Source: Fratercula arctica (lineage: Eukaryota > Chordata > Aves > Charadriiformes > Alcidae). From it: a stretch of 64,000 nt of DNA. The notes under the pieces were generated by a model, which did no database searches, had not been told where the DNA came from, and saw only the letters and a list, made by a program, of their open reading frames with translations. A program made the translations under genes and the position numbers. The stretch is taken from NCBI GenBank assembly GCA_947846985.1, contig CANTUZ010000027.1, positions 5,442,243 through 5,506,242 of the forward strand. Direction: 5' to 3'. This document shows, piece after piece, positions 1 through 12,059 of the stretch. Position 1 is the stretch's first letter, and each line of letters begins with the position of its first letter.

Positions 1-1790
1 ATCTACACTTTAAGTGTGTAACACAAAAAGAGAGGCAGATGATTGGTGCTATGCTCACAGGTGCGGGCATTCGAGACCCCAGGGATGGCGCCTGAGGCAC
101 TATGCCATGCTCCTGGAGCTTACAAATGACCTTGAGACCCGAGAAAGGTCTAAGACGCAGAACACAGACCACATGAACGACACAACAACAGACACAGGCT
201 GGAACTGCCCTGCCCAGGATGCGCTAGCATCATGCTGAACAGTAAGCCACATCCTTTACCTGCCCAAAGGGGACTGTGCTCCAGGAAAGCCCTTGCCACT
301 ATGCTAACTTCAAAGACCCCTTTTTGTGACTGTCAACCCTTGGCCCCTCTCGGGCAACGATCTCTCAACTTATCTTTTAGGTGGCCAGACAGCATCCAAA
401 TCCATCCTTGATGCAATCCACAAAAAACAGCTATCTGATATCTTCCTGCAGTCACCGAGTTCCTCCTCTTCCTCTGCAAAATGAAAAAAAAAACCATGAA
501 TCCCCAAAGCAACCACAGCACCAGCAATAAGCATCTTGAGAGGAGATACCAACCTCTTCCACAACACCCTCAGCCTCCAAAATGCCATAGCGTTCCGCTC
601 GCCTGCTCCGTACTAATTCCAGAGTCTGAGGCTACAACAACAATTATTTACGGCACCTAAGAGACCAAGAAACACAACATTACCATTGCATTTCTGTGAA
701 ATCACCAGTTCTGTGCTCCTCCTTGCTACTATCTGGCTCACCTCAAATGTGAGACGCTAGAACAGAACAGACCCCGTCAACACCCAAATCCAAGCGCAAA
801 ACCTGTCCAAGACAGAATCATGAACCCACCTCCCTTTCCCAGTCATCCCCCAGCACCAAAACTTCAGAAACCCCTTCTCTTCTCCTGAGCCATCAGGGAA
901 AGAGCCCCACTTCTTCCTGACAGCTCCTGCCCTCCATTGGCTGGCTTGAACCCCCTGCATCAGTCGCTCCTCAGGAGCTGCTCTTCTGAGCCCTGCCCTG
1001 TGTTCAGTGGTCACCTCCTATCTTGTGTTTTCTCACAGACTCCAGGCTCTGCTACAGACCCGCAAAGTCAGCAAAGCCCTGACCTGACCTACCAGGGGCC
1101 TGCCGCAGGCTGCAAAGGCTCCAGGGCCACCGTGATACTCTGTGTATCATCAGGGAAGACAATGAGCTGTCCCATACCCTGAAAGGCAATATGCCCCTTC
1201 CTCAAAGCGCTGAAATCCCATATATAAGCACATAGAAGACATTAATCCTAACTCTTACTCAATAATCTTATAACTGGCCCAGTTAAAGGTAATAAAAGCA
1301 ACTGCTTAGGGAGTGTAGTGCAAAACTAGAGAAAAAACCAGAATTCTATCTTCAATACAGTCAAGAATTACAGTAAAACACATAGCACCTGGAATAAAAA
1401 AAAAAAAAAGGAGAAACATGCTATTAAACCACCTGGCTGCACTGAACACTTATTGTGAAATTACTGATCTGAGGAAAAAAAAAAAAACAAACCACACAAC
1501 AAAAGTAACATATGAGTCCATATACTGCTATATATAGCCTTATCTCTAAATTCTTACCTAAACTAATCTTATTACTGAAAGAGACCTGCCCAAACAGCAG
1601 AACAAACTCCAAACCTACACCTCACTTAAGAGACCGCACACCTCTGACCCAGTAGAAGCCCACCACCAGAATGAGCTGCTGAGCCAAGGCTGGGGCTCAT
1701 ATAGCCCGGGCCCCGCCTACTGCCCTCAGGCACGCCCACCACCCTTCCCACAATCCCCTGGGGAAAGGGCAGGGCCAACCCCGAGAACGG
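1..1790 (-). ncRNA. Minus-strand multi-exon transcription unit, copy A (cut by window edge)
   Basis: This is one of three diverged copies of the same module; the others lie at about 10.1-10.9 kb and 12.06-13.54 kb. Read on the minus strand it has a TATA/GC-box promoter (1,694-1,717) and a first exon ending at a GT donor (exon edge 1,586). A second exon ends at 742 before GTGAGC. A third ends at 603, where the donor is GC instead of GT. An acceptor follows a pyrimidine tract and TTTTGCAG (exon begins 473). The same splice positions recur in the other copies, so the structure is under constraint or was copied from a real gene. Exons carry stops in most frames and I recognise no protein. It may be a lncRNA or a decayed gene family. 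The call as a transcribed unit is inference. Confidence 0.35.
1694..1717 (-). promoter_or_regulatory. TATA/GC-box core promoter of copy A
   Basis: On the minus strand a GC box (GGCGGGG) is followed closely by CTATATGAGCC. A CAG/GT donor lies about 110 bases downstream at 1,585. The same arrangement, including the upstream CCCCAGGGGATTGTGGGAAGGG block, is kept in copy B1 near 13.45 kb. Confidence 0.5.
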
Positions 1791-1899
1791 TAAAAGCTGC
1801 AGGAGGAGCAGCACTGTGTTGTTATGGGCCTTAAGTTTACCACGGGCAAAGGAGCAAAAAGGAAGAGTAACCTTTACTAGAAAAAGCAATATCTGCTGT

Positions 1900-2600
1900 T
1901 TTACTACAGCAATACCTATTGCATCAACAACGTGACCAGGTAGGCAATTAAGTTATTTTTTTGTGGAACATAGATAGAAAAAGATGCCCAAGCTTATATA
2001 CCTGAGTATCCTTAAAAAAAGAAAAAAAACCCAGCATATTGTTATGAACTTATTCTTTGTTTCTAGTAAGACCGTGTGTACTGCTGAGCTTTTGCCAGAA
2101 CTGCGTTCTGGATGGGAATGAATGACAAAGCCGAATCAGATTCCCCAAGAACACGTTCTCAAAAATATTTTCTCTGGAAAGTAAGTAAGTTACTGTATAT
2201 TATTGGTAATTTAGAATCATACTGATGATCTCGTTTTGACTTATTTATTCAACAGCACTACTTGAGGCCCAAAAGACAGAAAGCAACAAAAAAGCGTGGA
2301 AATACAAGTAACATACCTGAAACAGCATAAAGCACATCGATTAACATCTAAGTAGCCAGAACAAAAATAAGTTGTGAAGGGCAACAAAAATAATCATGGC
2401 AGATGTATTGATAAAAGTAGATGAAGGCTAAGAGAGGATCTGAGCCTACGATAGACGTGGTTAGGGTACCAGATACCAAATAGAAACATACTGTAATGCA
2501 GAAACCAAAAGGGCTCCTCTACAGCATGGAGCTGACTTTAGAAAAGTTTCTGGCAGAATGAGAGGTCTTGTCAGAGAAATTAGAGAGGTCCCAAAGGGGA
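1900..2600. other. AT-rich sequence without recognisable gene
   Basis: There is no ORF of note, no RNA gene and no repeat family that I can name. Several A-runs occur. Confidence 0.5.
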
Positions 2601-4790
2601 TGGAGAAACCAAAGATGTCTTGAGATACTATGAGCTGAAAAGGGAGTCGAGCAAAGTGTGGCTGTCCTCAGAGGACAGACTGCAGGTGCACCAAAAAGAT
2701 GAAAGGACTGCGAGACTCATGGGGTTAATGGTTGCGAACTCTGGAAAGGTTCTGAGGGGAAAACAGGAGCTCAAAGTGCCCTTTGGGGCTAAAACAGGGC
2801 TCTGGGGCATAGGAGATCTCTTGTGAGAGCTCTGCGATGGGAGCAGGGGTGTCCCCGCCTGAGAGACTGAATAAGCCTCAGAGATAACAAGGCAGAGCTC
2901 TGAAGGGGATTTTGACAAAGTATGGATGATGTCAGGGGGCTGGGGACAGAATCAAGGCATCCTAAATAGTGAAGAAGTAGTTAAGGGCGCTCTGAAAGCG
3001 CAAAAACTGCAAAATCAAAAGGGAGCTGAAGTGCTGAGAGTGCTGTGGAGTATGAGAAAGGACTCAGAGGACACGGCTTTAGAGAGCAGAGGCGTTATGA
3101 CAGGGGAGGGTAGGAAAAGAAGGCTCGGAGACATGGCGCAGGCTTAAGAGTCTTGAGACGAGGTCTGGCCAAATGACAGATGAATGAGTGAGAGAGGAAC
3201 CGAATGGACATGCCCTCGATGGCAGAGAGAAAGATGACAGGGTGCCACGTAGCAAAGAAAGACGGGAGGCTCTCATGGAACCGAAGAGATAGAAAGGGAG
3301 ATAAAGAGCTACAAGGGTCTGTGGAGTTCGAGGAAGGTCTCAGGAAGCTTTGTGAGGGTGAAGAGAGGGGTGTCAAGGGGGGCTGGTAGACGAAAGAAGG
3401 CTGGGGGAGGACAAAGAGGAGCTCAGATGATTGTCTGAGGGGAGTACGGAGGTTTCGGGGTGGCGGGGGACTGAACACAGGAATCCTAAGTAGCGTAGAG
3501 GAACAAAGGAGTGCTCTACAACTCAGACGGACACACCTAAAATGCTACAAGATGAATACGGAGCGCCAGGAAACTCCCGGGTGCGTCGTGACAGGGGGGA
3601 GAAAAGTCCCGATGGAGCCAGAGAGACAGAAAAATGATAGGGACCGTGATGATGAAATCCAGAGGGGATCTGAACTGAGTAAACATTGCCTTGGAGGCCA
3701 GGGAACTAATAGAGGCACGGCTACAAGGACGAGGGGACAGAAGAACTGGGCTGGGTGTCGAAGAAGAGCCCGGGAAGACCCTCCCGCCGAGCAGCGAGGT
3801 TCAGACTGGACCCCCTTGCTTTCTAAACTCCTTCTCGGAGAGGAGTCTAGGTGCGGCTGGATCCAGTCTTGGCCTCCGACTGTAAAGAAAAATTCCCATC
3901 TGGATTCTGTCACAGGGTCGGTCTGCTACGGCTTGAGCCGGGTACCTTGGAAGAGGGACCCCCTTGATATTTTTCCTGTGCTTTGTAAAGCCTCATGATC
4001 TATGATGCAAGGTATTCATGCCCCTGTTCACGTGACAAGCATGTGTCTCATGTCTGATAAAATTGTTCAGCTGTTACGTGTCCTCTTTGATAACTGGAGT
4101 TTTGGTGCAAATGCTTGTACCTTCTGACCTGGTTTTGTGACCTCTTTGTCTCCGCCTGTATCTTATCCTTCTCCTGCTGACTTGGGATAAAGTGGTCCCT
4201 TTCTTCATTTCCAAGAATTAGAGTTCCCTTTCCTTTGATCGTAACGGTCACTCTAATTCCTAATGTTAAGCATATAATCTTCATTAATGTTACTTATACA
4301 ATTTCATTTTGTTAGTTAAGTTACAATGTATCAAAGTAAAACAAAAATACTATCCATCCTTCTTGGACCAAGAAGGAGTTCAGCCAAAGTTTGCTGTGTT
4401 GCTCGGTTACATCTCACGGCCTAAGGCTTCACCGGTCGAGGTGCTTATGCTCAGCAAAACTTCAGTGTCCAACACTGGGTCACAGATATGGAGTCAGGAA
4501 GCCCTCTGAGGGAAGGAGAGGGGTGTGCGAGGTCCGCGACAAAGCTGAAGATGTGCTAAGGGCGACCTTGAAGGCATCTATAGCTGTCGTGACGCCGTGA
4601 GAGGGGTCCTGAATGGGCCAGAGAGACCGAAGAAGGGACACGAGGAGGAAAGTCTGGGAGGGATTGCAACAGAGTACAGATGTCCTCGGGAGGCTGGGGA
4701 CCAAATGGAAGCATCCTAGGTGGCACAGAGGATGATAAGAGGGCTCTGAGGCACAAACAAACCAGAGGACGGGCTTCTGAGGGAAAGAGC
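2600..4790. repeat. Degenerate purine-rich repeat region
   Basis: Stretches such as GAGGGCTCTGAGG, GACAGGGGGGAG and AGAGAGACAGAAA recur in loosely related blocks on the plus strand, so the minus strand is strongly pyrimidine-rich. ORFs here are short, overlap on both strands and look like no known protein. An intervening AT-rich part at about 3,990-4,330 is unique. I see no gene. Confidence 0.35.
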
Positions 4791-4799
4791 TCAAACATA

Positions 4800-5830
4800 A
4801 AATTTTATAAGTAACAGGGATTAAGAAAATAAGGACAAAAAATAAAAAATAGAAACAGTGAACTCAAAACACGTAGAAAGAAAATTGAAAAACAGAAGGC
4901 ACTAAGGAAAGACGAGAAATAATTACAAGTAAAGACGGCAAAGGAGATAAATGTAGACAGAAAATCTTGAGAGCGTCCATGATTACAGAAGCAAGGAAAC
5001 AAATTACAAAATAACAATGGCAAACTAAATTGGAGACATAGAAGGAAAAATTAAAAAGCAACAGCACTAAGGAAAGACAATAAATAATTTTAAAATGACA
5101 GCAAAGGGAACAAAAGTAGGCCTAGCAAGAACATTTAAAAAGTGCTAGCTGGTAGGGTAAATAAAGAGATATTACAAATTAGGGATGGCAAACAAAAACA
5201 GATGTAGAAAGAAAATTTTAAATGCGTCGGCAGTAAGGAAAGACAAGAAATAATTAAAAGAAAAGCAATAAAGACAACAAACAGGATAAAAGTAAGAAAT
5301 TTAAGAAGTGATGGGGATTGGGGAAACAAAAGGAAATAATTAGGAAATATGGACGGCAAAGTGCAATGGAGATGTAGAAAGAAAATTTTAAAAAGCCTCT
5401 GCATTAATGAAATAAGAAAAAAAATTAAAAATATACCCAGTGAATGAGATAAAAGTGGACAGAAAGAACCTTTTAAAAGCAAGTTTACAGGCAACAAAGT
5501 ACAAGACTGATACAGAACAAACAAAAATTGGTATTGGCAGCTTCATAAAATTATACAGAATTTTTAAAGTGAGGTGGTAAGAGAAAGACAGGAAAAATCA
5601 AAAGGCGAGGATGGCAAACTGGATAAAAGTTGACATAGTAAGAAAATTTAAAAACCAAACGGATTAAGAAAAGAGGGAGAAAAAAATAGGGTCAGCAAAC
5701 TGAATAAATAAAGACAATGAAACAAAAATTTAAAATTAACAAAGTAGAGGACAGTCAAGAAGAAATAAAAAACACAGACGGGGATCTGGGTAAATGGAGA
5801 CACAGAAAGAAAATTTGGAAAGCAACGGGG
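4800..5830. repeat. Degenerate tandem repeat, period about 85 bp
   Basis: A core close to GTAGAAAGAAAATTTTAAAA recurs near 4,874, 5,040, 5,126, 5,210, 5,380, 5,463, 5,550, 5,637 and 5,806. Spacings are about 85 or about 170 bases. Between cores the text varies around ACAAGAAATAATTAAAA. Related units reappear at about 8,230-8,640. Confidence 0.5.
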
Positions 5831-6222
5831 TACCGGCCATACAGGTAGGTAGGTAGGAAGTTAAATAGCAGGAGACGGAGTCGGACCGACAGCCACAGGC
5901 AGAGGACAATGGAAGAGGGATGAGGGGCAGAGCAGAGGGAGTCGCTGGAAATAGAGACGGGTTGCTGGGTAGAGGGAGACCTGCAAATGCGATTTTCACA
6001 AGCGGTACCGAAGAAGGCAGTGTGGGAAGAATGAAATAATAGCAGATGGGGAGCTGGGAAGGCAGAGGCGCAGAAAGGAAACGGAGAAGGGGACAGAGTA
6101 CAGGGTGGCGTTGGCAGAAGAGCAAAAACTTTTGGGGAGGCAGAGGCTGGGACAGGTGAGGACGCAGGCAGAGATGGGGAGAAGCGCGGCAGGGAAGGGC
6201 CTGGACACACGAGAGATGGTGT

Positions 6223-6900
6223 GTGACTCACCGCAGCTCCTGGCACAGGTGGGAGACCTTCACTGCCCAGAGGCTTCTCTCTCTGCCCCTTCCTCCTCTG
6301 TGGTGCTGGCAGCCTGGCCCGCCAAGGAGCGGGCGGTGGGTGCCTCAATGCTCTTCTCCCGTGAGGCATCACAGAGGCACAGAGGCTCGCACGTGCAGCA
6401 GACTGAGGCAGCGAGCTCCCGGCGCTCTGTGCTGGTGGTGGGCTCTGTCAAGGATAACCAGGAGGGACCCTTCCTTGCTGTGGGGACTGTCTGTTCCTTG
6501 CTGCAGGCAGCTGCCTGTGGAACCCCCTTTATTTCACTCCTCAGCTGGCTCCAGCAGGCAGGATTGCCCAGGCAGCCCCCTCCCCAGCTAAAGACCATCA
6601 GTGCAGCAGGCCCACCTGCAGCCTTTTTAAACCCTTTAACCAGCCCATCCTCATCTCATGGGTCCCACCTGCGCTGCCTCAGCCCCAGCTGGAGCCACTG
6701 GGAACAGGAGCCATTGCCAAAGCCCCACAGCACATCACCCCCTCCCCTGAGCCTGTCCCCAGCAATGAGCTCTGCACCCTGGGGGCAGCAAATGCATCCA
6801 GGGGCACAGAGGAGGCAGGAAGTATTTACTCATTAATGTGCATAAGAAATCCTGGCAGCGAGTTGGCTAGGAGGCTGTGTCCAAAGGCAGCAGGACAGAG
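6223..6900. repeat. Duplicated module, copy 1
   Basis: This block is clearly homologous to 7,375-7,930. Shared landmarks are GCGAGCTCCCGG, CTCTGTGCTGGTGGTG, CTCCAGCAGGCAG and the 3' part GCATCCAGGGGCACAGAGG followed by TTAATGTGCATAAG. Both copies are followed by purine-rich A/G repeats. A 243-codon plus-strand ORF crosses this copy but is not kept in the second copy, which argues against coding. Confidence 0.6.
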
Positions 6901-7374
6901 GGAGAAAAGGGAAGGAAACAGCAGGAGAAAGGACAGAGGGACATAGAGAAGGGGTGTGGGACAGGAAGCCAGGAAACGGGCAGAGGGAAGGGGTGGCGTG
7001 AAACGGGGTGAGAATGGGGAAAGCGTGGAAAGGCGGACAGAGGACGGGGGCAGGAAAAGGGAGGCATGGGAGAAGGAAAGGGGAAACAGGGAAAGAGGTG
7101 ACAGCGAGCAGGGGCGTTAGAAATGGGGAAAGGCAGGACGGTGGGAAAGCAAGGGGGAAAGGGAGGACTCAAGGTGCTCACCCTACCCCCTGCTAAATAA
7201 TTTCACCATCACCCAAATAAAGAAAAACCATATCCGCAACTTACACGGTATACAGCAAAACTGTTGAAAAAAACCAAAGTTCCATCTTCAGTCAAGTTGG
7301 GAATTCCTCAATATGCAGTATACCTGGAATTAAAAAAAAAAGGCACACTATTCAACTCCTCCCCCACGATGCTT

Positions 7375-7930
7375 CCCAGAGGCACGGTGGCTTAGACGGT
7401 GGCTCACACGCGCAGCCAATGAAGGCAGCGAGCTCCCGGTGCTCTGTGCTGGTGGTGTGCTCTGTCAGGGATGGCTGGGAGGGATCCTTCCTCCCTGCGG
7501 GGACCATCCGTTCCTCACTGGAGGCACCTGCCTGTTGGAACCCCCTTCTTTTTACTCCTCAGCCAGCTCCAGCAGGCAGCTGTGCCCAGGCAGCACCCTC
7601 GGCACGGCAGGGCCAACCCCATCCTCAGCCTCACTGGCTGCACCTGAGCCTGGCCCAGCCCCTCCTCACCTCACGGGTCCCACCTGGGCTGCCTCAGCCC
7701 CAGCTGGAGCCCACTGGGAACAGGAGCCATTGCTAAAGCCCCACAGCACATCACCCCTTCCCCTGAGCCCATCCCCAACAATGAGCTCTGCACCCTGGGG
7801 GCAGCAAATGCATCCAGGGGCACAGAGGAGGCAGGAAGTGTTTATTCCTTAATGTGCATAAGGAATCCCAGCTATGAGTTGGCTACAAGGCTCAGTGCCC
7901 AAAGGCAGCAGGACAGAGGGACAAAAGGGA
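7375..7930. repeat. Duplicated module, copy 2
   Basis: This is the partner of the block at 6,223-6,900, offset by roughly 1.03 kb. It carries the same landmarks with moderate divergence and small indels. No function is recognised. Confidence 0.6.
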
Positions 7931-8660
7931 AGAAAATAGCAGAAGGAAGAACAGAGGGACATAGAAAAGGGGTATGGGACAGGAAGCCAGGAAATGGGAG
8001 GCCATGAACAGGAGAGGGATGGGGAGTAGGACAGCTATGTGGAGAGAGGCAAGACTATGCAAAAAAAAACAAGAGACAGAGAAAGGGAGGAATAAATAAG
8101 AGACACAGGGACTAGGAGAGAGGTAGAAGGGACCAGCAGGACAAGAAGACAGAGACAAGACAAGGAGCAGGGGAAAAGAAACATCATCAAGAAATAAAAA
8201 ATAGAAACAGGGACCCAGACAGAAGTACACATTGAAAGAAAATCTTGAAAAGCAACAGGGTACAAGAAACAAGCAAAACATAACAGGGAGAGGTAGAAAA
8301 AATTTAAAAAGGGACAGGGGGCAGAACAGAGAGGGAAGAATTGGGAATTGTAGAGATGGGTAGAAGGAGACATAGACACAAAATTGAAAGGCACAGGATA
8401 CAAGTATCATACCCAAGAATTAAAGATAGGTACACAAAACTGTATAGAGAGAGATTGAGGAAGACAGTTATGAAAAGCGACAAGGTACAAGAAACATGGG
8501 AAAGAAGGGAAAGGTAGCAAGAAAATTTTCAAACTAACTGGGTTGAAGAAACATAAGCAAGAATTAAAAAGAAAGGGGTGGAGAGGAAGAAAGTTTCAAA
8601 AGAGATAGGGTACAAGAAACATAGTCAAGCATTAAAAAAACAGGGACAGGGAGCGTAATA
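7890..8660. repeat. Purine-rich tail with the ~85-bp repeat core
   Basis: After a G/A-rich stretch, cores such as GAAAGAAAATCTTGAAAAGC plus GGGTACAAGAAACA recur near 8,234, 8,295, 8,376, 8,462, 8,516 and 8,588. They match the array at 4.8-5.8 kb in motif and spacing. Confidence 0.45.
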
Positions 8661-8664
8661 GAAG

Positions 8665-9195
8665 TAATCTGGGGCGGATGGACCTTGGCTGGCCACTGGG
8701 TGCCCACCAAGCCACTCTACTGAGACAGGGAAAAATTAAAATGAAAAAGTTTGTAGGTTGACACAAGGACAAAGAGATCACTCAGTTATTGTCACAGGCA
8801 CAACAGATTCAACTTGGAGAAATTCATTTAATTTATTGTCCATCAAACAACATGAAATAAGAACAAATCTAAAAAACACCTTCCCACCACCCCTCTCTTT
8901 TTTCCTGGGCTCGTCTTCACTCACAACTTCTCTACATCCTGCCCCTGGGCAATGCAGGGTGACAGGGAGTGGGGGTTGTGGTCAGTTCATCTCCTATTTT
9001 CTCTGCCGCTCCTTCCTCCTGCTGCTCTTTTTCTGCTCCAACATGGGGTCCTCCATGGGTTGCAGGGGACTCTGTGCTCCCAGCCAGCACTGATGATGGG
9101 CTCAGCTTTGACCAGCAGCAGGTCTGTCTCAGAGCTGGAACTGGCTGTGCCTAACGTGGGGGCAGATCCTGGTATCTTCTCACAGAACCCACAGA
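8665..9195 (+). mobile_element. Avian endogenous retrovirus LTR fragment
   Basis: The text GGGTGCCCACCAAGCC, then CAAGGACAAAGAGATCACTCAG and CAACTTGGAGAAATTCATTT, followed by TCTCTGCCGCTCCTTCCTCC and CAACATGGGGTCC, follows in order the layout of a common avian ERV LTR family as I remember it. No internal retroviral genes lie next to it, so it looks like a solitary, eroded LTR. The family name is not assigned. Confidence 0.55.
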
Positions 9196-9399
9196 ACTCC
9201 TTTTTATATACATAAAGTCATATTTTTCAATATGTATAAAAATGAGAAACTGTTCTTTATTTCAGTGCCTCATACCCATATATACAGGTTTTATTATTTT
9301 TTAAACACACATTCCTCACATGAGTTTTCAGGAATTTTTGGGCTGTGAACTGCCTCTTTTAGGGGGAACTCCATGTGACACACACCGCCCCCCCCAAGA

Positions 9400-10030
9400 A
9401 GGTCTTGTTTTGACTTAGAAATACCATCCAGAGTACAACTACAACCTGCCATTAAAAAAAAAAAAACCAACCTACACACACGAACATTACACCCCACACA
9501 AAGCAACCTTAACATTTTTGAGATGCAGTCTGCTTCACTACTGCTGAACAGCCCCTCCCACATAGCTCTGCTCATCCCAGAAAAACTCCACTAATTAAAG
9601 AGCTGCCTACACAACCTGCTGATGGCTACTTGATGGGAGTTGACTGTACCACCTTTGCCTCAACAGTCTTATTAGATCAACATATTAACCATAGACTCTT
9701 TTGCTGTTCCACCTACCCCTGACTCTACATGACCAGGCAGAGCAGCTCCGAGCCAAACACACACAAGCACAGATCAAAACTACACAGAATACTACAAACA
9801 GTGCACCTCACAGATGAGGGAAAACTCTCAGCAAGAAGGATGACAACCAGACCTAAGTGATTGTCAGACAAGAAGACCTGTGGTACCATGATGGTGACAT
9901 GAGAAGGCTCTAGGGAAACCCCAGGAAAGGAGTACAATGTAATGGCCCGGGACAACAAGTGACTCTAAAACTGAGAAGATGTATGCACAGGAAGCCCGGC
10001 TTCAAGACCTAAGAACTTAAGGATGCAGGG
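9400..10030. repeat. Tandem segmental duplication, module M copy 1
   Basis: This is homologous to 11,560-12,010. Shared landmarks are GAAATACCATC, CAACTACA-CCTG, CAGTCTT-TTAGATCAACATATTA, CCATAGACTC and CCCCTGACTCTACA. It precedes copy B2 of the minus-strand unit just as module M copy 2 precedes copy B1, so the duplicated block is about 1.8-2.1 kb. Confidence 0.6.
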
Positions 10031-10099
10031 AAAATGCATCACTGAAAGTGGATGGCTAGAGAACAGACCTGCTTACACAGCCAGGAACAATGCTGCAAA

Positions 10100-10870
10100 T
10101 GAGGACCATCCAGAAACTTCTGAGATGCAAGACTGATCCATGCTTTAAGCTTATAATGCAAGAAAAGCAGCACCCAACCAGGGCAATGCCAATGAGTACA
10201 GGCATTCAAGGCTCTAGGGATGGTGCCTGAAGTACAGACTGTGCTCCTCAAGTGTAAAGAGAGCATCGAGACCCAAGGAAGGTTTAAGACACAGAAGACA
10301 GACCACGCAAACAACACAACAGACACAGGCCGGAACTGCCCTGCCCGGTTCATGCTAGCATTGTGCTGAAAACTAACCTGCTCCCTTGACCTGCCCAAAG
10401 GGGACTGCTCCAGGACAGCCCTCTGCCCTTCTCTAAGATGCCTCCCTGCAACTCCCAAACTTCTCCCCTCCTCCCAAACCCTCCCCAGCCCTGGCCACTC
10501 AACTTAGCTTTCAGAGGGCTGGAGGCCTTAAATCCCATGTCAACAAAAAAACCCAGTACATCAACTGTCTAGGACATTCCTGTAGTCACCAGGTTCCTCT
10601 TCATCATCTGCAATTAAAGAAAACCAAACGGTGACAGCAAGAAGTTTCAGAGATGTCAGCGCCAACCTCTTCCACAATTTCCCCTTCTTCAAAAGCACAA
10701 TGGTATCCCGCTCACCTGCTCATTCCAGAGTTAGACGCTGTGGCCATCACTGCTTGAGATACCAAGAAACAAAATTACAGTTGCACACGTGAGAAGTCAC
10801 CAGCCCCAAGCTCCTCCTCGCTACTGCCTCAGCTCACCTCTAATACTCATCCACTTCCAAAGATGGCTCA
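10100..10870 (-). ncRNA. Minus-strand unit, copy B2 (promoter part missing)
   Basis: Splice-like sites match copies A and B1. Exon ends lie at 10,838 (GTGAGCTGAGG donor) and 10,716 (GTGAGCGG donor). An acceptor TTTTCTTTAATTGCAG leads into an exon beginning at 10,607. The small intron between 10,715 and 10,608 is 108 bases, against 109 in B1 and 129 in A. The sequence from 10,115 on also matches the first 170 bases of the window. No promoter block like those at 1.7 and 13.45 kb is seen upstream. Frames contain stops, so this is a non-coding or decayed copy. Confidence 0.3.
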
Positions 10871-10959
10871 CAGGGCACCTGCAAAACCAGAAGGTAAATA
10901 CTTAACCAAGTTGCCATATAATACTTCACTATTAGACACCAATATGGCCCACAACCACC

Positions 10960-11540
10960 TCACCTTCTCAGCCTGCTCATCAGCATGCGGCTTAGCCCCT
11001 CTGAGCCTGTGTCCTGCACCTGACAACAAAAATAAAAAGACAACCAAAAGCCATATGCTGAGATACTGCCTGAAACCTCAGCTTGCCCACAGCCATTCCC
11101 ATCTCCTACTCCTTTACCCTGGCCTCTTGCCCACCTGCCCTCCATGGTTTCAGGCTGCTGCTTTGAGGCTTATAGACCATCTGTAAAACAGACCCAAAGG
11201 ACACTTAAAACTTCAGCCACAATACAACATCTGAGAAAGAATTGTTGTTTCAGCCCACTAGTCATTGCTCACCTTGCCTGAGTCTTGTCCAGTGCCAATA
11301 TCCTGCTTTAGTCATCACTTCACACCTTCAAAATTAAAAAAAAAACACCACACCCAACCACTAATAACTGTAATATAGTCAACATAGCCACCAGTCACAT
11401 CTTCCCTCCAGCACCATGCACTGACCCCCCTTCTTACGGGGTCCCGCTTGCCTCCTCCATCACTCTTTGGTGCGCATCTTGTCCCCCTGCGTCTGAAAAA
11501 AAATCAGTAAACAAGTCACCCAGATGCTGATCAGTAGCTG
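10960..11540. other. Sequence without recognisable gene
   Basis: It lies between copy B2 and module M copy 2. Only short ORFs on both strands, and no named repeat. Confidence 0.4.
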
Positions 11541-11559
11541 AACAATTCCAGGGGCCTTG

Positions 11560-12020
11560 TTTCCATTTAGGAATACCATCTATGCTCCAACTACAGCCTG
11601 TCACTAAAAAAAAAATTGACCCAACGTTAATCCCCACACATACAAGCCTTAACACCTTCAATCTACTTCACTACCGCCAAACAGGCCCTCCCAGAAGGCT
11701 CCAATCATCTCCATAAAACACTATGGAAATGACTATCCTTGCCAATGGCTGCTTGATCCCAGATGACTGTACAACCTTTGGCTAAACAGTCTTGGCAGAT
11801 CAACATATTACCCATAGACTCCTATTGCTGTTCCACCCACCCCTGACTCTACACCCCCAGGCAGGACAGCTCCACACCAAACACACCCACATGCAGCCCA
11901 ACACCACACAGCACTACAGACAACGTGACTCCAAGATGAGAGAAAACTCTCCACAAGAAGAACGACTTTCAGACAAGAGATGCTGTTAGGCAAGACAACC
12001 TACAGGGCCACAGCACTGAC
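11560..12020. repeat. Tandem segmental duplication, module M copy 2
   Basis: This is the partner of 9,400-10,030; see the shared landmarks there. It continues directly into copy B1 of the minus-strand unit. Confidence 0.6.
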
Positions 12021-12059
12021 ATTAGGAGGCTCTATGGCAAAGCCATAAAAGAGTCAAAT

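Noticed and set aside
4800..5830. Could the 85-bp units be B-G-type 21-base heptad exons with short introns?
   Set aside because: No acceptor and donor pairs enclosing 21 bases are found in the units on either strand.
6105..6836. 243-codon ORF over duplicated module copy 1
   Set aside because: The frame is not preserved in the second copy and the protein resembles nothing known.
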